Of a stretch of DNA of 64,000 bases, positions 59,871 through 64,000 are shown piece after piece. Source of the stretch: Streptomyces sp. MMG1533. GTDB lineage: Bacteria > Actinomycetota > Actinomycetes > Streptomycetales > Streptomycetaceae. Where the stretch lies: assembly GCF_001279775.1 (NCBI RefSeq), contig NZ_LGDG01000156.1, forward strand, positions 130,395 through 194,394, written 5' to 3'. The notes beneath the pieces were generated by a model. That model was not told the origin of the DNA. It worked only from the letters and a program-made list of their open reading frames with translations, and made no database searches. The position numbers were made by a program, and so were the translations under genes. Numbering within the stretch: the first letter of the stretch is position 1; each line of letters begins with the position of its first letter.

Positions 59871-60449
59871 ATGAGCACCGCTGCCGCCGCCCCCGCCCGC
59901 CCCGGGCAGGTCCTCGCCGACCTGCTTCCCGCCTCCCGTGTCCGGGACGTGGCCCTCGTGGTCGGCGGCGCCGCGCTCACCGGCCTCGCCGCCCAGATCG
60001 CGGTGCCCGTGCCGGGCTCCCCGGTGCCGGTGACCGGCCAGACCTTCGCCGCGCTGCTGGTCGGCACGACGCTCGGCGCCAGCCGCGGCCTCTCCGCGCT
60101 CGTCCTGTACGCGCTGGCCGGGCTCGCCGGGGTGCCGTGGTTCGCGAACGGCACCTCCGGAGTCTCCGTCTCCTTCGGCTACATCCTCGGCATGATCCTG
60201 GCGTCCGCCGCCGTCGGCGCCCTGGCCCGCCGCGGCGCCGACCGCTCCGTGCTCCGCACGGCCGGCGCGATGCTGGTCGGCGAGGCGATCATCTACGCCG
60301 TCGGCGTCCCCTACCTCGCCTACACGGCCGACCTCTCGATGTCCGCCGCGATCGCGGCCGGCCTCACCCCGTTCCTGATCGGCGACGCCCTGAAGGCGGC
60401 CCTGGCGATGGGCCTGCTGCCCTCCGCCTGGAAGCTCGTCAAGCGCTGA
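59871..60449 (+). CDS. bioY: Biotin transporter substrate-binding subunit
   Basis: A 192-residue BioY protein, the membrane S-component that binds biotin in energy-coupling-factor transporters. About six hydrophobic helices. Family signature GSPVPVTGQTFAALLVGTTLG at residues 43-63, ALAGLAGVPWFANGTSG near 83-100, FGYILGMILAS, and a late LTPFLIGDALKAALAMGLLPS. ATG 59871 has GGAG five nt upstream. No bioM/bioN genes are adjacent, so it either works alone or recruits a shared ECF module. Its 3' end overlaps the oppositely oriented oxidase gene by 11 nt. Confidence 0.92.
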   Translation: MSTAAAAPARPGQVLADLLPASRVRDVALVVGGAALTGLAAQIAVPVPGSPVPVTGQTFAALLVGTTLGASRGLSALVLYALAGLAGVPWFANGTSGVSVSFGYILGMILASAAVGALARRGADRSVLRTAGAMLVGEAIIYAVGVPYLAYTADLSMSAAIAAGLTPFLIGDALKAALAMGLLPSAWKLVKR

Positions 60450-61764
60450 CCCCGTAGCTGTTGCGGAAGAGGTTCGCCGGGTCGTACTGCGACTTCACCC
60501 CGGCGAGCCTCCTGCGCGTTTCCGCGTCGTACAGCCCCTCGGTCCGATCGCCCGCCCCGAACGCGAAGTTGACCGACCGGCCGAGCGTGGCGGGCGCGAG
60601 CAGCGCGAACGCGGGGTCCAGGATCCGGCGGGCCTTCTCACGGTCGCCCATGGTCAACAGCCGCACCAGGAAACGCCCTTCGCGATACGGCACCGAGTTG
60701 GGTGCGGGCCGGGCGAGTGCTCCGCCCAGATGATTGATCTGCACGACACACATGGCGCCCGCGCCCGGCCCGGTACGCGCGAGCAGCTCAGCGGACCTGT
60801 CGGCGGCCGGCTCGCTCAGCACCGCACTGTCCCCGTAGTACGCGTGCGGGAAGTCCGGGTCGCTGTGGATGGTGTGGCTCTCGGCATACGGCATCTCGCG
60901 CAGCGAGTCGGCGAGCACCGGCCCGATCTTCCGCAGCGGGGCGACGAGTCGCCCGCCGTCGGTGCCGGTGTACGCGACCCGCACCGATAGGACGTACCGC
61001 CCGCGCAACCGCGGCGGCAACGCCGGCAGGTCCGGATACGGTACGGCGGCGAAGGACGACGTCAGCCCCTCGGGCACGGTCCGCGTCCACTCCTCGTACG
61101 CCCGCAGCACGGCCGTCGGATCGACCTCGCGGCCGTCGAAGGCGAGCGAGCCGCCGTAGAGGGTGCGGACGGGGACGAGGCCGATCTCCAGCTCCGTGAC
61201 GATGCCGAGGGAGTGTCCGCCGCCCAGCAGCGCCCAGTACAGGTCGGGGCCGGAGTCGCGGGTCACGTGCCGCAGCTCACCGTCGGCCGTGACGACGTCC
61301 AGTGTGCGCACATGGTCGGCCGCGTAGCCGAACTCGCGGGCCAGGATGCCCAGTCCGCCGCCCAGCGTGTAGGAGACGGCGCCGACGGACGGGGCGGAAC
61401 CGTTGAGCGGGGCCAGCCCGTACGGCTCGGCGGCGGCGACGACCTGGCCCCAGCGCACGCCCGCCTGCACCCGGACCGTGCGGGCCCCGGGATCGACGCT
61501 CACCCCGTCCATCCGCTTCGTCGTGACGAGCACGCCACCCTCCGAGGCGCCCGGCACGCCGTGCCCGCCGGACTGGACGCCGACCGGCAGGTTCCGGTCG
61601 GCCGCGTACCGCACGGCGGCGACCACGTCGGCGGCGGAGCGCGCGGCGACCACGAGGGCGGGACGCTGGGCGAACCCGGTCTGAAAACCCGCGAGTTCGG
61701 CGTCGTAGCCGGCGTCGCCGGGGCGGAGGACGAGCAGGTCTGCGGTGTCGGTCAGGTAGGTCAT
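60439..61764 (-). CDS. FAD-linked oxidase, berberine-bridge-enzyme type
   Basis: A 441-residue FAD-binding oxidoreductase of the PP-loop/BBE family. The N-terminal FAD domain shows PALVVAARSAADVVAAVRYA, VGVQSGGHGVPGASEGG (His near residue 67 is the usual covalent FAD site), and GAVSYTLGGGLGILAREFGYAADHV. The C-terminal BBE segment reads VKSQYDPANLFRNSYGV. The second cysteine attachment site of doubly linked members is absent (GGLG... instead of a GGxCP motif), so single attachment is likely. Substrate unknown; sugars and polycyclic metabolites are common. The promoter region carries the perfect palindrome at 61777-61815. Confidence 0.88.
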   Translation of the reverse strand: MTYLTDTADLLVLRPGDAGYDAELAGFQTGFAQRPALVVAARSAADVVAAVRYAADRNLPVGVQSGGHGVPGASEGGVLVTTKRMDGVSVDPGARTVRVQAGVRWGQVVAAAEPYGLAPLNGSAPSVGAVSYTLGGGLGILAREFGYAADHVRTLDVVTADGELRHVTRDSGPDLYWALLGGGHSLGIVTELEIGLVPVRTLYGGSLAFDGREVDPTAVLRAYEEWTRTVPEGLTSSFAAVPYPDLPALPPRLRGRYVLSVRVAYTGTDGGRLVAPLRKIGPVLADSLREMPYAESHTIHSDPDFPHAYYGDSAVLSEPAADRSAELLARTGPGAGAMCVVQINHLGGALARPAPNSVPYREGRFLVRLLTMGDREKARRILDPAFALLAPATLGRSVNFAFGAGDRTEGLYDAETRRRLAGVKSQYDPANLFRNSYGVSA

Positions 61765-61776
61765 GCGGCCGATGAT

Positions 61777-61815
61777 GGGGGCATAACCTGACAGGTGCCG
61801 TCAGGTTATGCCCCC
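61777..61815. promoter_or_regulatory. Perfect 16-bp inverted repeat upstream of the FAD oxidase
   Basis: GGGGGCATAACCTGAC (61777-61792) and its exact reverse complement GTCAGGTTATGCCCCC (61800-61815) flank a 7-nt centre. It begins 12 bp before the oxidase ATG and ends 14 bp from the LPXTG gene stop. The A/T-rich inner part resembles a repressor operator, while its strength and place also suit a terminator of the surface-protein gene. Confidence 0.7.
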
Positions 61816-61828
61816 GCTCTCCCGGCTC

Positions 61829-62551
61829 TCAGTTCTCCCGCTGCGCCGGCCGCCGCTGCGACCACCACAGCCCGGCCACGCCGGCGGCCATCAGCGCCGC
61901 GCCCGCCGCCCCCAGCGGCAGGACGTCACGCTCGAAACCGGTGCTGGGCAGCTCGTCGCCGCCCGGCCCGACCGGCTTGTTGTCGGTGCCGAGCAGCAGC
62001 GGGGTGGCCGGGGCGTTCGGCGACGGGTTCGTCGTACCGAACGGAACCGGGCCCTGTTGCCAGAACGTCTTCTTTCCGTCGCTGGTCTGCACCGGCAGAC
62101 AGATCTTTCCGGTCTTGCCGAGATCGAACGTCGCGTCGACGGCGTACGACTTCGACTTACCGGCCGCGAGATTGTCGATGGGGCAGGCGAAACCGCTGTT
62201 CGAGCCCTCCGGAAGGTCCTTTTCGTCAATCGGAGAGCAGCCTTGAACGTTCTTGACCGAGAGGCCGTCGAAACCGACGACCAAAAGCCTGATCTTGCCG
62301 CTGTCCTTGGTCCCCTCGTTCTTCACCGTGGCGGTGAGGTCCGTTTCCTGCGAGCTGTTGTCGACCGAGATCTTCTCGGGCAGCAGCGTGGTCAGTTTCA
62401 CGCCTGCCGGTGCCTCGTCGACGGCCTTTCCCCCCTTGCTGCTCCCGGGTCCCTGGTCATCCGCATGGGCGGTGAAGGAAAGGATCATCACGGCCGAGAA
62501 AGATGCCGTGACCAGCGATCCGGCGATGGTCGTCGCACGACGAGAACTCAT
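61829..62551 (-). CDS. Sortase-anchored (LPXTG) surface protein
   Basis: A 240-residue exported protein. Sec signal at residues 1-30 (TTIAGSLVTASFSAVMILSF, cleavage after HA-type AHA). The mature domain has two Cys (VQGCSPID, GFACPID) and one in KICLPVQ. C-terminal sorting signal LPSTG at 201-205 is followed by a hydrophobic span and a charged tail (SQRRPAQREN). A sortase would link it to cell-wall peptidoglycan. AAGGGGG lies six nt before ATG 62551. Upstream in-frame extension to 62677 is not supported. Function of the displayed domain is unknown. Confidence 0.85.
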   Translation of the reverse strand: MSSRRATTIAGSLVTASFSAVMILSFTAHADDQGPGSSKGGKAVDEAPAGVKLTTLLPEKISVDNSSQETDLTATVKNEGTKDSGKIRLLVVGFDGLSVKNVQGCSPIDEKDLPEGSNSGFACPIDNLAAGKSKSYAVDATFDLGKTGKICLPVQTSDGKKTFWQQGPVPFGTTNPSPNAPATPLLLGTDNKPVGPGGDELPSTGFERDVLPLGAAGAALMAAGVAGLWWSQRRPAQREN

Positions 62552-62730
62552 GTTCGTCCCCCTTGGCTGCGCCTGAATTCGCAGTACTTGAAGAGGTACC
62601 ACAAGATTTCTCCGCACTATGCTGGTACGGCTCGAAGTGTGACCATTGTGTTCCAGTCGGGAACTTCGGGAAGGCATTGAGGGGGTGCAGTGGATTGCCG
62701 GGGAATACGAGGAACGGTGGAGTTCCAGGG

Positions 62731-64000
62731 GTGTTGGTGGCGGGGCGGTATCGGTTGGTCGAAAGTATCGGCCAGGGGGGAATGGGGCGGGTGTGGCGAG
62801 CCGCCGACGAAATACTCGACCGGCAGGTCGCCGTCAAGGAGATGCGCATAGACGGCCTCGACGCCGAGGACGCCCGGACCCGCCGCGAACGGACCCTGCG
62901 CGAGGCCAGGGCCACCGCCCGGATCGACCACCCCAACGTCGTGCGCGTGTACGACGTCGTGGACGAGGGCGAACGCCTGTGGATCGTCATGGAGTTGGTC
63001 GTCGGCCGCTCCCTCGAACGCATCATGGCGGAGGAGGGCCCGCTCGGCCCGCTTGAGACGGCACTGCTCGGACTCGGCCTCGTGGAGGCGCTGCGTCAGG
63101 TGCACGACCGGGGTGTCCTGCACCGGGACATCAAGCCTGGCAACGTCCTCGTGGAGAACGGCGCACGGCGCATCGTCCTCACGGACTTCGGCATCGCCGC
63201 GATCCAGGACGCCAAGGCGCTCACCATGGTCGGCATGCTGGTCGGCTCGCCCGACTACATGGCCCCCGAGCGGATCTCCGGCCGCCCGCAGGGCCCGCCG
63301 TCCGACGTGTGGTCCCTCGGCGCGACCCTGTGCGCGGCGATGGGCGGCCACTCCCCGTTCTCCCGCGACACGACACTGGCGACCCTGCACGCGGTCCTGT
63401 ACGAGGAGCCCGAACTCCCCGCCACCGAGGGCCCGTTGCGGGACATCCTGGCGGCGCTGCTGGAGAAGGACCCGACGGTACGACCGGGGCTGGAGGAACT
63501 GGAGACGTCCCTGCGGCCGCTCGCCCACCCGGCGCCGCCGACGATGCCGACCGTTCCGGTGGGCGGGGGAGAGGCCGGCACCGTTCCTCAGGAGGCGGGA
63601 CCGGCCGGGGAGTTGGCCGGGAGGCGGGACGAACAGGGTGCACCGGAGCCACAACAGACGCCCGGACAGGCGCCCGAACCGACGCCCGAACCGGAGGCGC
63701 CGGACGTCCAGGACGCGACGCCCCTCCTCCCGCAGGCATCGCAGGCACCGCAGGCACCGCAGGAGTCGCCCACACCGCCCACACCCTCCTCAGCCAACAC
63801 CCGGCACCTGCGCACGGTGCGGGACCCCAGGAAGCCCGCACCGCGCCCGGGACTCGCCCCCGTTCCGCCGCCGGGACCCGACCCCGCACCGGCGCCCGAA
63901 CCCACTCCCCAGCCCGCCAGCGCCTCCACCGAAGCCGCCTCAGAACTGCGCTCGGAATCCCGCTCCGAGACCCCGTCCGGCAACTCCGCTGGCACCGCAC
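62731..64000 (+). CDS. Transcription-independent Hanks-type Ser/Thr protein kinase, 3' end outside window
   Basis: First 423 residues of a eukaryotic-like Ser/Thr kinase. Glycine loop GQGGMGRVW at 14-22, ATP Lys K36 (VAVKEM), catalytic loop HRDIKPGNVLVEN (H131, D133), DFG at D152 (LTDFGIA) and SPDYMAPERISGR activation segment. From about residue 270 a Pro/Glu/Gln-rich linker follows to the edge (TPGQAPEPTPEPEAPD), probably leading to a membrane span and sensor domain beyond the window. GTG 62731 has GGTGGAG eight nt upstream. It is divergent from the LPXTG gene. Confidence 0.9.
   Translation, partial: MLVAGRYRLVESIGQGGMGRVWRAADEILDRQVAVKEMRIDGLDAEDARTRRERTLREARATARIDHPNVVRVYDVVDEGERLWIVMELVVGRSLERIMAEEGPLGPLETALLGLGLVEALRQVHDRGVLHRDIKPGNVLVENGARRIVLTDFGIAAIQDAKALTMVGMLVGSPDYMAPERISGRPQGPPSDVWSLGATLCAAMGGHSPFSRDTTLATLHAVLYEEPELPATEGPLRDILAALLEKDPTVRPGLEELETSLRPLAHPAPPTMPTVPVGGGEAGTVPQEAGPAGELAGRRDEQGAPEPQQTPGQAPEPTPEPEAPDVQDATPLLPQASQAPQAPQESPTPPTPSSANTRHLRTVRDPRKPAPRPGLAPVPPPGPDPAPAPEPTPQPASASTEAASELRSESRSETPSGNSAGTA

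Overview
The window is high-GC actinobacterial chromosome, almost certainly Streptomyces. Third codon positions are strongly G/C biased, GTG starts preceded by GGAGG-type sites are common, 4-nt GTGA/ATGA overlaps join operon genes, and one cluster has exactly the gene order of the csnR-K chitosan-oligosaccharide operon of S. coelicolor. No rRNA, tRNA, prophage, transposase or CRISPR array was found. The window starts inside one Ser/Thr kinase gene and ends inside another. Most content is housekeeping and regulatory rather than a biosynthetic gene cluster.

Layout. 1-5.2 kb (minus): a glnX-glnH-(unknown)-pknG amino-acid sensing operon driven from a promoter at 5.2 kb. 5.6-12.5 kb (minus): csnR-E-F-G-H-K, with a CsnR-like palindrome and a DasR-like site upstream of csnR. 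12.8-15.0 kb: a small unknown protein, an MscS channel and an HNH endonuclease. 15.1-19.5 kb (minus): five overlapping genes, an ECF sigma factor, a zf-HC2 domain fused to a multi-pass membrane domain, an ABC ATPase and two large membrane proteins. 19.7-22.4 kb (plus): a repetitive acidic 75-residue protein, malQ and a small membrane protein. 22.5-26.3 kb: two regulator/target pairs, TetR with an FAD monooxygenase and MarR with an EamA exporter, each sharing a readable promoter-operator. 26.4-30.7 kb: aminopeptidase N, a DUF1203 protein and asd. 30.8-34.3 kb: a frameshifted TerD-family protein and an ECF sigma/membrane partner pair. 34.4-43 kb: a large secreted subtilase, a Tat metallophosphoesterase with a PHO-box-like element, a Nudix hydrolase, a secreted serine hydrolase and an AbiEi/DUF559-like protein. 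43-53 kb: a second aminopeptidase N, a CPWA DsbA-like protein, an FGGY kinase with a hydroxyacid dehydrogenase, a histidine phosphatase, a methyltransferase, a TPR remnant and an amino acid permease. 53-58.1 kb (minus): a sulfonate/organosulfur operon (SsuA, SsuC, SsuB, flavin monooxygenase, TauD) behind an eight-codon leader, MSCRTLCC. 58.2-64 kb: a ROK regulator, BioY, a berberine-bridge-type oxidase, an LPXTG surface protein and a Ser/Thr kinase.

Most notable are the leaderless poly-cysteine leader ORF with its promoter and hairpin, apparently a cysteine-responsive attenuator for the sulfonate operon; the paired operator-like sites at csnR; the sigma/zf-HC2-membrane/ABC operon; a recurring pattern of 17-29 bp tandem duplications exactly over gene 3' ends and stop codons at four junctions; the single-base frameshift in the TerD gene; and a 16-bp perfect inverted repeat at 61.8 kb. 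All functional calls rest on reading motifs and gene order. No database search was possible.
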